From assembly GCA_902633985.1 (NCBI GenBank), contig CACPHV010000010.1, positions 1 through 49,947 of the forward strand: 49,947 nt of DNA, given 5' to 3'. The DNA comes from an uncultured Pelagibacteraceae bacterium. Its GTDB lineage: Bacteria; Pseudomonadota; Alphaproteobacteria; Pelagibacterales; Pelagibacteraceae. The notes beneath the pieces are model-generated. The model searched no databases and was not told the DNA's origin. It worked only from the letters and a program-made list of their open reading frames with translations. The position numbers were made by a program, and so were the translations under genes. Below, piece after piece: positions 38,335-46,741 of this stretch (its first letter is position 1; every line of letters starts with the position of its first letter).

Positions 38335-38850
38335 ATGCCAAAGACTGCTAAAGTAAAGAAAAAAGTATCAAAACCAAAAACCAAAGTTGTAATTAAGTCA
38401 AAACCAACTGAAGCTAAAATTGTCTCTAAGGGACCTGTAAAAATTTCAAAAACTTATATTCCAAAAGATACTGAAAAATATATGTGCGAAAAACATAAAG
38501 TCTTTTTCAGAATGAGACTAACTGAGTGGAAAAAGGAACTGATCAAAGCTAATAATGAAGCACTTTATAATGGTGGGATGGATGACAATAATATTTCTGC
38601 TGATATTGTTGACCAGGCTAACTCATATATTGATAGCAATGTAGAGATGAAAGCAATTAACAGACAAATTAAATTAATATCAGAAATTGATAAAGCTTTA
38701 AGAAGAATTAGAGAAGATACTTACGGATACTGTCTGGATACAGCAGAGCCAATAGGATTAAAAAGATTAATGGCAAGACCAGTTGCTAAATACACTATTG
38801 CAGCACAAGAAAAGCATGAAAAAGAAGAAAAAGTTCATGCAGATGATTAG
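38335..38850 (+). CDS. dksA: RNA polymerase-binding transcription factor DksA
   Basis: This 171-residue protein has a basic N-terminal extension, then the DksA coiled coil with tip motif DIVDQA (Asp90, Asp93, Ala95; DxxDxA). The C-terminal globular part is REDTYGYCLDTAEPIGLKRLMARPVAKYTIAAQEKHEKEEKVH. The zinc finger has only Cys133, not the four Cys of E. coli DksA, the state seen in many alphaproteobacterial and zinc-independent DksA. It should tune transcription during starvation with ppGpp. Confidence 0.92.
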   Translation: MPKTAKVKKKVSKPKTKVVIKSKPTEAKIVSKGPVKISKTYIPKDTEKYMCEKHKVFFRMRLTEWKKELIKANNEALYNGGMDDNNISADIVDQANSYIDSNVEMKAINRQIKLISEIDKALRRIREDTYGYCLDTAEPIGLKRLMARPVAKYTIAAQEKHEKEEKVHADD

Positions 38851-38852
38851 TT

Positions 38853-38969
38853 ATGAGAAAAAAATCATCTAAACAGAGGTCAATATCTTTTCTTTTTGCT
38901 AAGAAATATATTTATTTTTACTATCCTTTCTTCTGGATTCTGTTGTTGCTATATTTATTCCTAAAATGA
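38853..38969 (+). CDS. Tiny single-pass membrane protein, unannotated small ORF after dksA
   Basis: From ATG 38853, 2 bp after the dksA stop, an open frame encodes 38 residues: a basic start (MRKKSSKQRSISFLFAKKY) then a hydrophobic stretch (YPFFWILLLLYLFLK). The predicted topology is one membrane helix with a cytoplasmic basic tail. It is too short for most automatic calls. The next small ORF starts inside its stop (ATGA). The position in the operon and the charge layout support it; conservation was not tested. Confidence 0.55.
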   Translation: MRKKSSKQRSISFLFAKKYIYFYYPFFWILLLLYLFLK

Positions 38970-39061
38970 ATAAAAAATTAATTTTAATAATTGTTGTGAT
39001 TGTGGCTATTGAATTCTCAGGTTATGGAATTCTAAGTACACTTTATAGATTATTTGGATAA
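38966..39061 (+). CDS. Second tiny membrane protein, coupled to the preceding small ORF
   Basis: ATG 38966 overlaps the previous stop by four bases (ATGA). The 31-residue product, MNKKLILIIVVIVAIEFSG then YGILSTLYRLFG, is a single membrane helix with a short tail. The stop ends 4 bp before the convergent GST stop, exactly as other convergent pairs in the window meet, which favours a real gene. No function is known. Confidence 0.5.
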   Translation: MNKKLILIIVVIVAIEFSGYGILSTLYRLFG

Positions 39062-39065
39062 GTTT

Positions 39066-39692
39066 TTATAATTTAGGAATTTTAGCTTCTTTATCCATAA
39101 AACTATAACCTTTAACTACAGCTTCTCTGCCTGCTATTTCTACATACCACCTGGATAAATTTTGATAATTTTTTAAACCAATGTCATGCCATTCGTGTCT
39201 TGCCAACCAAGGCCAAGTTGCAATATCTGCAATTGTATAATCATTACCTGCAAGAAACTTAGATTCTTTTAATCTGGCATCAAGTTCTCCGTAAATTCTT
39301 TTGGTAATTTTAAAATATCGTTCCTCACCAAACTCACTTTTACCAGGATTATAGTGATGAAACTGATGATGTTGACCAATCATTGGGCCTACTGTTCCCA
39401 TTTGAGCCATCAACCATTGATTAATAACTATTCTATCTTTTTGATTATAAAGCTTTCCACTTTTATCTGCCAAGTACATTAATATTGCACCAGACTCGAA
39501 GATACTTTTATTGTTCTCATGATCGATGATCACAGGTATTTTTCCAAAAGGACTTAGTTTTTTAAATTCTGGTTTGAATTGTTCATCTTTACCTAAATCA
39601 ACTTTGGTTACTTTGTACTCATAACCAATTTCCTCAAGCATTATACTAATTTTCCATCCATTAGGAGTATTAGCAGAAAGAAGTTCTATCAT
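39066..39692 (-). CDS. Glutathione S-transferase-like protein (Nu class / YfcG type)
   Basis: This 208-residue protein has the thioredoxin-fold start ELLSANTPNGWKISIMLEEIGYEYKVTKVDLGKDEQFKPEFKKLSPFGKIPVIID, with the TPNG loop and ESGAILMYLADK, then the helical domain with QMGTVGPMIGQHHQFHHY. This fits YfcG/YghU-like disulfide reductases that use two glutathiones. It overlaps the reductase gene upstream by 4 bp. Confidence 0.88.
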   Translation of the reverse strand: MIELLSANTPNGWKISIMLEEIGYEYKVTKVDLGKDEQFKPEFKKLSPFGKIPVIIDHENNKSIFESGAILMYLADKSGKLYNQKDRIVINQWLMAQMGTVGPMIGQHHQFHHYNPGKSEFGEERYFKITKRIYGELDARLKESKFLAGNDYTIADIATWPWLARHEWHDIGLKNYQNLSRWYVEIAGREAVVKGYSFMDKEAKIPKL

Positions 39693-40706
39693 TTTTTAAT
39701 TCCAAGTCTTTCTTGTGCTGCTTTAGAAGTTGTTGTGAATTCAAATCTTAATTTCTCATCTGGTTTTGCATATTTAAAACAACCTCTTGCAGCTAACGCA
39801 CCTTCATGAAAACCTGAAAGGATTAATTTTAGTTTTCCAGGATAAGAACAAATATCTCCAATCGCAAATATACCCCTCACATTAGTTTCGAAGTTTTCAG
39901 TATTTACCTGAACAGTTTTCTTATCAATATTTAATCCCCAATCTAAAATAGGACCAAGTTGCATAATTAAACCAAAAAAAACCTAATACGTAATCAGATT
40001 TAATTTCTTTAATTTCTCCTTCATCATGTTTTATTTTCACTGTCTTAATGTTTTTGTCACCTAAAACTGTATCCATTTGATACTTTGTATATAAATTTAA
40101 TTTTCCTTGTTCATTAAGCTCTTTTACTTTTTGAACACTTGCTTCTGCTCCGCTAAAACCATCTCTTCTATGAATTAAATTTACTTTAGACGCATTTGAT
40201 AATTCAATAGCCCAATCTAAGGCTGAGTCTCCTCCTCCAAATATTGAAATAGTTTTGTCTTTAAATATTGATTTATCTTTAATTGAATAAAATAAAGAAT
40301 TGCCCTCAAATTTTTCACACTCCTTTACTGGAAACTTCCTTGGTTCAAAAGAACCAACGCCGCCAGCTATTACAATTGCTGCAACATCAAACTCTACTCC
40401 ACCAGAGGTTTTAACATGCCATCTGTTTTGATTTTTTTTTAATTCTTCTACTCTTTCATTTAAGTGAAATTTAATATTGAAAGGTTTAATTTGCTTTAAA
40501 AGATTATTAGTCAATTCTTCTCCAGTGCACTCAGGTACTGCTGGGATATCATAAATAGGTTTATCGGGGTAAAGCTCAATACATTGACCTCCTGCTTTAT
40601 CAAGATTATCCACTATCTCACAATTTAATCCTATAATTCCAAGTTGATGAGCACAGAACAAACCCGTTGGTCCAGCTCCAATAATTAATACATCTGTTTT
40701 ATTCAT
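39689..40706 (-). pseudogene. Ferredoxin/thioredoxin-type NAD(P)H reductase interrupted by a +1 frameshift
   Basis: The first frame from ATG 40706 gives the FAD site DVLIIGAGPTGLFCAHQLG, YDIPAVPECTGEEL, and the NADP site FGGGDSALDWAIEL, and ends abnormally in a frame that reads FFWFNYATW. One base earlier in the frame the sequence reads GFFGLIMQLGPILDWGLNI and continues to FAIGDICSYPGKLKLILSGFHEGALAARGCFKY. The shift is in an 8-A run, 39974-39981; deleting one A restores a 338-residue protein like ferredoxin-NADP reductase type 2. It probably feeds the ferredoxin next door. Sequence error is possible. Confidence 0.87.
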
Positions 40707-41027
40707 TTAACCTTGCTTTGATGGAATGTTTACCTCTAATCCATCCAATACGTCTGAAACAATTAATTGACAACTTAACCTACTATTATTTTTTGGTTCA
40801 AAAGCCATATCAAGCATATCTTCTTCGCCGTCTTCTTTAGCCGGAAGTTTATCTAACCATTGTTCTTTGACATATACATGGCAAGTAGCACACGCCATTC
40901 CCCCTCCACAATCAGCATCAATTCCTGGAATATCGTTTTGGATTGCACCTTCCATTACAGTTAAACCATTTTGAACATCTATTGTGTGAGTTTTGTTATC
41001 ATGAGTGTGATAAGTAATTTTTGCCAT
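40707..41027 (-). CDS. 2Fe-2S ferredoxin (adrenodoxin-like)
   Basis: This 106-residue electron carrier has four cluster cysteines, Cys40, Cys46, Cys49 and Cys86, in [17 protein letters not shown] and RLSCQLIV. This spacing is the vertebrate/bacterial adrenodoxin type. It directly precedes the reductase gene on the same strand (abutting). A fatty-acid-desaturase gene lies upstream, so it likely supplies electrons to that di-iron enzyme. Confidence 0.95.
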   Translation of the reverse strand: MAKITYHTHDNKTHTIDVQNGLTVMEGAIQNDIPGIDADCGGGMACATCHVYVKEQWLDKLPAKEDGEEDMLDMAFEPKNNSRLSCQLIVSDVLDGLEVNIPSKQG

Positions 41028-41088
41028 GCACTATATATAGTTTCTTATCTAAATAGGACAAGTAAGTAAAATCATACTTTGTATATTT

Positions 41089-42090
41089 TTAGATATTTTG
41101 AGGTTCAGGTAGCTCTTTTTTTATAAAATAGGTTTTATCTTCTTTTTGTTTAATTAATGCAGGAATAATTTCTTTATATGCGTCTATCAATCCATCATTT
41201 GGTTTTGGTAATTGATCTTTTATATGGTGGTGTAGCTTATCAAGATTATATGATGGAACGGTTGGAAACATATGGTGAGTTAAATGATATTCCATTTTCC
41301 AATACAAAAAGCTTAATATTGGATTTAAATACATTTCCCGTGATGTAACTCTATGATCTTTGATGTTCCTTGCAAGACCAGCATGTTGAGTGAATGCAAC
41401 AAGTTTATGTAAAGTTTTTCCATAAAATTGTGGTAACAAAAAATATAATAAAGGCATCCAAGAAGAAACGAGTATAGACCATAAAATAATTGATAACCAA
41501 ATAGCAACATAAATTTTCGAAATAAAAATTGCTTTTTTTTGTGCATTTTCCGGAATGCTGTCTTGCATTACTTTAGTTTTAATTCCTAAAGCATGTTGAA
41601 TAACTTCAAATGAAATATGTTTTTTAAAGAAAACTAAATCTAAAAATGGAATTATGTTTATAATTAAGCGCTTCGGTGTTTCTTTTAAATCATTTCCATA
41701 TTCAATTTCATAATCAAATGGATTTTCTGTTGAGTAAGTGTTTCCGTGATGAACAAAGTGTGTATATCTCCATCTTGTTGGTTCAAAATTGGCCATGTAT
41801 GATGAAATATAATAAAAAAATTCATTTAAGAACTTTGATTGAAATGCAGTTTTGTGACCCGTCTCATGCCATAATGGATTAGAGAAAGAATAAATATTTC
41901 CATAAACTAAAAACCAAAACACTGTCCACCATGTACCCCAAGTTTGATAAGCAAAAATCCCAGTTACTAACAATAGTCCAAAAAAAACTGATATGTGTTG
42001 AAGTCCTTTTAAATCAGATTTCTTTGAAAGTTCTTTTAGAACTTCCTTATCAATTTGGCATTTGTGCCATTTTTCTAATTTAACATCCAT
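41089..42090 (-). CDS. Membrane fatty acid desaturase-family di-iron enzyme
   Basis: This 333-residue protein has the three His boxes of membrane di-iron desaturases/hydroxylases: HETGH (75-79), HFVHH (111-115) and HLTHH (269-273), with an extra His at 236. Membrane segments occur near residues 35-70 and 190-225. The substrate could be a fatty acid or another lipid such as a carotenoid; it is not readable. It sits between proteorhodopsin and a ferredoxin-reductase pair on one strand. Confidence 0.88.
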   Translation of the reverse strand: MDVKLEKWHKCQIDKEVLKELSKKSDLKGLQHISVFFGLLLVTGIFAYQTWGTWWTVFWFLVYGNIYSFSNPLWHETGHKTAFQSKFLNEFFYYISSYMANFEPTRWRYTHFVHHGNTYSTENPFDYEIEYGNDLKETPKRLIINIIPFLDLVFFKKHISFEVIQHALGIKTKVMQDSIPENAQKKAIFISKIYVAIWLSIILWSILVSSWMPLLYFLLPQFYGKTLHKLVAFTQHAGLARNIKDHRVTSREMYLNPILSFLYWKMEYHLTHHMFPTVPSYNLDKLHHHIKDQLPKPNDGLIDAYKEIIPALIKQKEDKTYFIKKELPEPQNI

Positions 42091-42134
42091 CGGTAAAAAT
42101 TATGTATAGTTATTATACATAATTTAATAAAGGC

Positions 42135-42169
42135 AAAAAAAAAGGGCAAGTACAAAATTGTACCTGCCC
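42135..42169 (-). terminator. Intrinsic terminator downstream of proteorhodopsin
   Basis: On the minus strand a hairpin (GGGCA..GTAC pairing with GTAC..TGCCC, loop AATTTT) is followed by nine T residues (42143-42135). It lies about 22 bp after the proteorhodopsin stop and would isolate it from the downstream desaturase gene. Confidence 0.9.
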
Positions 42170-42190
42170 TTAATTTAAATTTTAGCTAAG

Positions 42191-42964
42191 TTACTTAGCT
42201 CTTCTGCCCGCAGAACTAGTTGCAGCAGCCCAAATTACTAGACCAAATGCAATTTTGTTAATGAAGTCAGCTAAGTTATAAACGACATTAAGTGAGTTAG
42301 CGTCTACACCACCAGTTAAGTAACCAAATACATAACCTAATGGGTAAATAGCCCAACCTACTGTAACGATCATTCTCATTGCACCAAAAGCAGTTACAAG
42401 AGCCTTGTTTCCACTTTTCGCTGCAGCTTTACCAGCTTCACCTGAGAATACTTCATAAAGAATGTATACCCAACCTGCCATTCCGATGATGAAACCTAGT
42501 GTAGCATTAATGTATCCTGCTTCACCTAAGTATCCACCGATTAGCATTACTAATGAACCAATTAACAATCTCCAGAACATTCCAGAGTTTGCTTTACCAA
42601 TAGCTGCTAGAATTAAATAGAATTCTACCATCTGTAATGGCACAGTGATTAACCAGTCAATGTATCTGTAAACAGTTGGCGAGTCTCCAGTAGCAACCCA
42701 TACTTCTCTCATGTACATGTAGTGTATGAATGCAATACCAGTTACTAGACCAGCAACAATAACTGACGTTCTCCAGCCTGATGCGACATTGCCTGCTTCC
42801 ATGAAAAAGAAAGCAGTAGCTGCTAACATTCCCATAGAGATAACCCAGAATGAAATTCCTACGAAGTCATCTTGCATCAACATCGTTGCGTCTGCTGCAA
42901 TAGCTATACCTGAAAAACCTATCAAGGCCATAGCTGCTAGAGCAAACAGTTTAAGTTTTTTCAT
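42191..42964 (-). CDS. Proteorhodopsin, blue-absorbing type light-driven proton pump
   Basis: This 257-residue seven-helix protein has a signal peptide (MKKLKLFALAAMALIGFSGIAIA). The retinal Schiff-base Lys237 is in LADFINKIAFG, the proton acceptor is Asp103 in YIDWLITVPL, the donor Glu114 in VEFYLILA, and His81 in AFIHYM matches the acceptor-partner His. The spectral tuning residue is Gln111, equivalent to Gln105 of blue proteorhodopsin, so absorbance near 490 nm is expected. It pumps protons in light. It has a strong ribosome binding site (GAGGGAG) and its own terminator. Confidence 0.97.
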   Translation of the reverse strand: MKKLKLFALAAMALIGFSGIAIAADATMLMQDDFVGISFWVISMGMLAATAFFFMEAGNVASGWRTSVIVAGLVTGIAFIHYMYMREVWVATGDSPTVYRYIDWLITVPLQMVEFYLILAAIGKANSGMFWRLLIGSLVMLIGGYLGEAGYINATLGFIIGMAGWVYILYEVFSGEAGKAAAKSGNKALVTAFGAMRMIVTVGWAIYPLGYVFGYLTGGVDANSLNVVYNLADFINKIAFGLVIWAAATSSAGRRAK

Positions 42965-42994
42965 AAAAAACTCCCTCTTCGTTAGTTTTTATTT

Positions 42995-43020
42995 TAGTTT
43001 ATATAAACTAGACTTAGTTT
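42995..43020 (-). promoter_or_regulatory. Candidate operator in the proteorhodopsin promoter
   Basis: A perfect 16-bp palindrome TAGTTTATATAAACTA (42995-43010) lies 31-46 bp upstream of the proteorhodopsin ATG. It continues as a third half-site, giving TAGTTT-4-AAACTA-4-TAGTTT with exactly 10-bp spacing (43015-43020), and a fourth TAGTTT is at 42983. It overlaps the likely -10 region. A weak -35 (TTGGCT, 43030-43025) is upstream. The binding protein is unknown. Confidence 0.5.
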
Positions 43021-43171
43021 CCTAAGCCAATGTCGCGGTTAATAGCAAATTAAATTAGTTTTATGAAGACTTAATTGTCACTAATAAGCATTGATTTTAC
43101 TTAATTTTTAAAATTAAATACAATTTATAAGTTAAAAACCAAAAAAATTAAGGAATTCGAATCAAATTTTT

Positions 43172-45073
43172 ATGTCATCTAAGTTTAATCAAATTTACCA
43201 AAAATCTATAAAAAATCCTGAAAAATTTTGGCAAGAAGCCTCAGAAGATATCTTTTGGTTTAAAAAACCAATAAAAATTTTAAATAAATCCAACCCACCT
43301 TTCTATAAATGGTTCGAAGATGGGGTCACAAACACCTGCTATAATGCTTTAGACATCCATATTGATCAAGGAAGAGGCCAAAAAACAGCATTAATTTACG
43401 ATAGTCCTATTACAGGTAAGAAAAATCAGTTCACTTATGAGGAATTAAGATCAAAGGTCTCTAAATTTGCAGGAGCATTGAAAGCTCAAGGTACAAATAA
43501 AGGTGATCGAGTGATTATTTACATGCCAATGATACCTGAAGCAGTAGTTGCAATGCTAGCTTGTGCAAGAATTGGTGCAATTCACTCTGTAGTTTTTGGT
43601 GGGTTTGCATCAAATGAATTAGCAAGCAGAATAGATGACAGTAAAGCAAAATTATTAGTGACTGCATCATGTGGTTTTGAGCCAGGAAGAACTGTTGAAT
43701 ACAAACCACTTGTTGATGAAGCGATAAGAATAGCAGATCACAAAATTGAAAAGATGATTTTATTCCAAAGACCTGGTCATGAAGTTAAATTAAATGCTCC
43801 AAATGAGGTCAGCTGGGAGGAAGTTGTCTCTAGTGCTAAAGATGCAGACTGTGTTGAGATGAACTCCAATGAGTTTGCATATATTTTATATACATCAGGT
43901 ACAACCGGAACTCCCAAAGGTATAGTTAGAGACATTGGTGGTCACATTGTTGCTCTCAAGTGGACTATGAAAAATATTTACAATATTGATGCTGATGATA
44001 TTTGGTGGTCTGCAAGTGATATTGGATGGATTGTTGGACACTCATATATTGTCTACGCCCCTTTATTTAAGGGATGCACAACTGTTTTGTTTGAGGGAAA
44101 GCCAGTTGGGACACCAGACGCTGGTGCTTTCTGGAAAATCATTTCGGATTATAAAGTAAAATCTCTTTTTACAGCTCCGACAGCTTTCAGAGCAATCAAG
44201 AAAGAAGATCCTGAGGGTAAATTTTTCTCAAAATATGATCTCAGCAGTTTTGAAAGCTTATTTCTTGCTGGAGAGAGAGCTGATCCAGATACTATAAAGT
44301 GGGCTGAGAATTTGCTTAGAGTTCCAGTTATTGATCATTGGTGGCAAACAGAGACTAGTTGGGCAATTAGTTCAAATTGTACTGGTATTGAAATGATGGA
44401 AACAAAATATGGTTCAGCTTGCAAAGCTGTCCCTGGTTATGATGTCAAAATAATTAAACCAGATCAATCTTTGGCTAAACCAAACGAAATGGGAGATATT
44501 GTTGTAAAATTACCTTTGCCTCCAGGAACATTCCCAACTCTTTGGAATGCAGATCAAAGATATAAAGAAAACTATATGTCAAATTATAAGGGATATTACC
44601 AAACATACGATGCAGGTCACATTGATGATGATGGTTATATTTGGATTATGTCTAGAACTGATGACATTATAAATGTAGCAGGTCATAGATTGTCTACAGG
44701 TGCTATTGAAGAAGTATTATCTGAACATCAATCTGTTGCAGAATGTGCAGTACTTGGAATAGCAGATAAATTAAAAGGTCAATTACCTATTGGTCTAGTT
44801 GTTTTAAAATCTGGTGTTGATAAAGATAATGAGACCATATCTAAAGAATGTGTACAAATGGTTAGAGATAAAATTGGACCTGTTGCTGCATTTAAAGTGG
44901 TAATTGTTATTAAAAGATTACCAAAAACAAGATCGGGAAAAATTTTAAGAGGGACCATAAGAAAAATTGCAGATGGTGTTGAATACAAAATACCGCCAAC
45001 GATCGATGATCCTGCAATTTTGACAGAAATAAAAGAAGATTTAATTAACCACAAAATCTTAAATAATGGTTAA
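43172..45073 (+). CDS. prpE: Propionyl-CoA synthetase-type acyl-CoA ligase
   Basis: This 633-residue AMP-forming ligase activates propionate or acetate to its CoA ester. It has the AMP-binding motif YTSGTTGTPKG, then SASDIGWIVGHSYIVYAPL, PVGTPDAGAFWKIISDYKVKSLFTAPTAFRAIKKEDPEG, DHWWQTETSWAI and the C-terminal RLPKTRSGKILRGTIRKI, whose Lys is the acetylation site. Those longer stretches are characteristic of PrpE over acetyl-CoA synthetase. It starts 207 bp from divergent proteorhodopsin and overlaps an SMR gene. Confidence 0.92.
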   Translation: MSSKFNQIYQKSIKNPEKFWQEASEDIFWFKKPIKILNKSNPPFYKWFEDGVTNTCYNALDIHIDQGRGQKTALIYDSPITGKKNQFTYEELRSKVSKFAGALKAQGTNKGDRVIIYMPMIPEAVVAMLACARIGAIHSVVFGGFASNELASRIDDSKAKLLVTASCGFEPGRTVEYKPLVDEAIRIADHKIEKMILFQRPGHEVKLNAPNEVSWEEVVSSAKDADCVEMNSNEFAYILYTSGTTGTPKGIVRDIGGHIVALKWTMKNIYNIDADDIWWSASDIGWIVGHSYIVYAPLFKGCTTVLFEGKPVGTPDAGAFWKIISDYKVKSLFTAPTAFRAIKKEDPEGKFFSKYDLSSFESLFLAGERADPDTIKWAENLLRVPVIDHWWQTETSWAISSNCTGIEMMETKYGSACKAVPGYDVKIIKPDQSLAKPNEMGDIVVKLPLPPGTFPTLWNADQRYKENYMSNYKGYYQTYDAGHIDDDGYIWIMSRTDDIINVAGHRLSTGAIEEVLSEHQSVAECAVLGIADKLKGQLPIGLVVLKSGVDKDNETISKECVQMVRDKIGPVAAFKVVIVIKRLPKTRSGKILRGTIRKIADGVEYKIPPTIDDPAILTEIKEDLINHKILNNG

Positions 45074-45398
45074 AACTTACATTTTTTTAATCGCTGCAAT
45101 ATTTTGTGAAGTTGCTGGAACAATGTTGCTTCCTGTCTCACAAAACTTTACAAAACTCATACCAACAGTTGCTCTATCTGCTTTTTATCTCACAGCTTTT
45201 TATCTGTTAACTTTTGTAGTTAATAAACTTCCTATAGCAATAGTGTACGCAACATGGAGTGGTCTTGGAATTTTTACAATAGCAATTCTTGGTTATATTT
45301 TTTTTAAACAAACTTTAGCATGGCAAGCAATATTGGGATTATTTTTAATTGTTATTGGTGTAATTTTAGTAAATAGTTTTACTGGAAAGCTTAGCTAA
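45066..45398 (+). CDS. Small multidrug resistance (SMR/EmrE) family transporter
   Basis: This 110-residue protein has four membrane helices and the SMR signature, with the essential membrane Glu15 in AAIFCEVAGTMLLPVS. Further features are AIVYATWSGLGIFTIAILGYIFFKQ. It exports small cations or guanidinium-like compounds with proton antiport. It overlaps prpE by 8 bp and its end overlaps the convergent dihydroorotase gene by 8 bp. Confidence 0.92.
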   Translation: MVKTYIFLIAAIFCEVAGTMLLPVSQNFTKLIPTVALSAFYLTAFYLLTFVVNKLPIAIVYATWSGLGIFTIAILGYIFFKQTLAWQAILGLFLIVIGVILVNSFTGKLS

Positions 45399-46698
45399 AC
45401 TGCAAAGGTGTTCCATCAGGATCTCCTAAAATTTTTCCATCCTGCATTTTTATTTTTCCTGCAATAATCGTATGGGTAGGTGCTCCCTTAAATTTAAATC
45501 CATTAAAAGGTGACCATTTACATTTGCTCTCAATATTTTCATTCTTAATTTCAATTGTTTTATTCATATCTACAATAGTAAAGTCTGCATCATAACCTGC
45601 TTTAATAAATCCTTTGTTTTTTATTCCAAAGATTTTCACTGGATTTTCACAAACAAAATTCATCAATTGATTAAGAGATAATTTTCCATCATTAATATGA
45701 TTTAACATTACGGGTATTAAAGTTTGAACTCCTGGCATTCCTGATGGAGTACTTGGATACACCTTATCTTTATTTTCTTTTAAATGAGGTGCGTGATCTG
45801 AACCGATTGTATCATTAAAGTTATTCCTCACCCCGTACCATAATCTATCGTAATGAGATTTATCTCTTAATGGTGGGTTCATCTGAGCATAGGTTCCAAG
45901 CTTGTCGTAACAATCCGGAGCATAAAGAGTTAAATGCTGGGGAGTAATCTCAAATGTAATATTTCCTTTATGTTGTGACAGAAAATCAATTTCTTCTTTT
46001 GTTGTAATATGAAGTACATGAGCTTTTTTATTATGCTTTTCTGCAATTCTAACAATTCTTCTAGTAGATGCTATTGCACATTCTGCACTTCTCCATACTG
46101 GATGGGTATGAACATCACCCTCTTTTATTAGTTTCTTATTTACTTTTAAAATTGCTTCATCTTCAGAATGAACTGCTACTACTTTTGAAGCATTTTGAAA
46201 AACCTTATCTATATCGTCTTCTTCAGCAACTAATAAATTGCCAGTTGAAGATCCTGCAAAAAGTTTTATACCACAACAACCTTCTAAACCCTCTAGACTT
46301 GCTAAATCATCTGCATTGTCAGCTGTTGCTCCAAAATAAAAAGCATAATTGGAATACATTCTGTTTTTAGCTAGATCTAGTTTTCTTCGAAACTCTTTCA
46401 TATTTGATGTTGGTGGATTAGTATTAGGCATTTCAAATACACTTGTGATTCCTCCTGCTATCGCCGCTCTACTACCTGAATGAAGATCTTCAGTATCTGT
46501 TGAACCCGGTTCTCTAAAATGTGTTTGGGTATCTATGCAACCAGGTAACACGGTATGGCCTTCTACATCAATTGTCTCTTTTGTTTCTTCTGAAATTTGT
46601 CCAATCTGTTGAATTTTTCCATCTTTTATAGCAACATCAACATCTTTTAACTCACCATCGATGTAACATTGTCCATTTTTAATTATAAGATCTAACAT
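45391..46698 (-). CDS. pyrC: Dihydroorotase-type amidohydrolase
   Basis: This 435-residue protein is of the class I dihydroorotase / cyclic amidohydrolase family: LPGCIDTQTHFREPGSTDTEDLHSGSRAAIAGGITSVFEMPNTNPPTS, then GIKLFAGSSTGNLLV with the candidate carbamylated Lys, HVLHITTKEE, and IGSDHAPHLKENK with the catalytic Asp. It should make or use dihydroorotate. The metal motif is QTH, with Gln in place of the first His; related subfamilies carry DDQVH-type motifs there. It is monocistronic and divergent from ygfZ. Confidence 0.88.
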   Translation of the reverse strand: MLDLIIKNGQCYIDGELKDVDVAIKDGKIQQIGQISEETKETIDVEGHTVLPGCIDTQTHFREPGSTDTEDLHSGSRAAIAGGITSVFEMPNTNPPTSNMKEFRRKLDLAKNRMYSNYAFYFGATADNADDLASLEGLEGCCGIKLFAGSSTGNLLVAEEDDIDKVFQNASKVVAVHSEDEAILKVNKKLIKEGDVHTHPVWRSAECAIASTRRIVRIAEKHNKKAHVLHITTKEEIDFLSQHKGNITFEITPQHLTLYAPDCYDKLGTYAQMNPPLRDKSHYDRLWYGVRNNFNDTIGSDHAPHLKENKDKVYPSTPSGMPGVQTLIPVMLNHINDGKLSLNQLMNFVCENPVKIFGIKNKGFIKAGYDADFTIVDMNKTIEIKNENIESKCKWSPFNGFKFKGAPTHTIIAGKIKMQDGKILGDPDGTPLQFS

Positions 46699-46741
46699 TT
46701 TGAAAAATTGTTATTATATTACATTCTATAATTAATCAATT

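Noticed and set aside
45391..46698. Loss of dihydroorotase activity because the first metal His is Gln.
   Set aside because: Related dihydroorotase subfamilies use DDQVH, so the substitution does not show an inactive enzyme.
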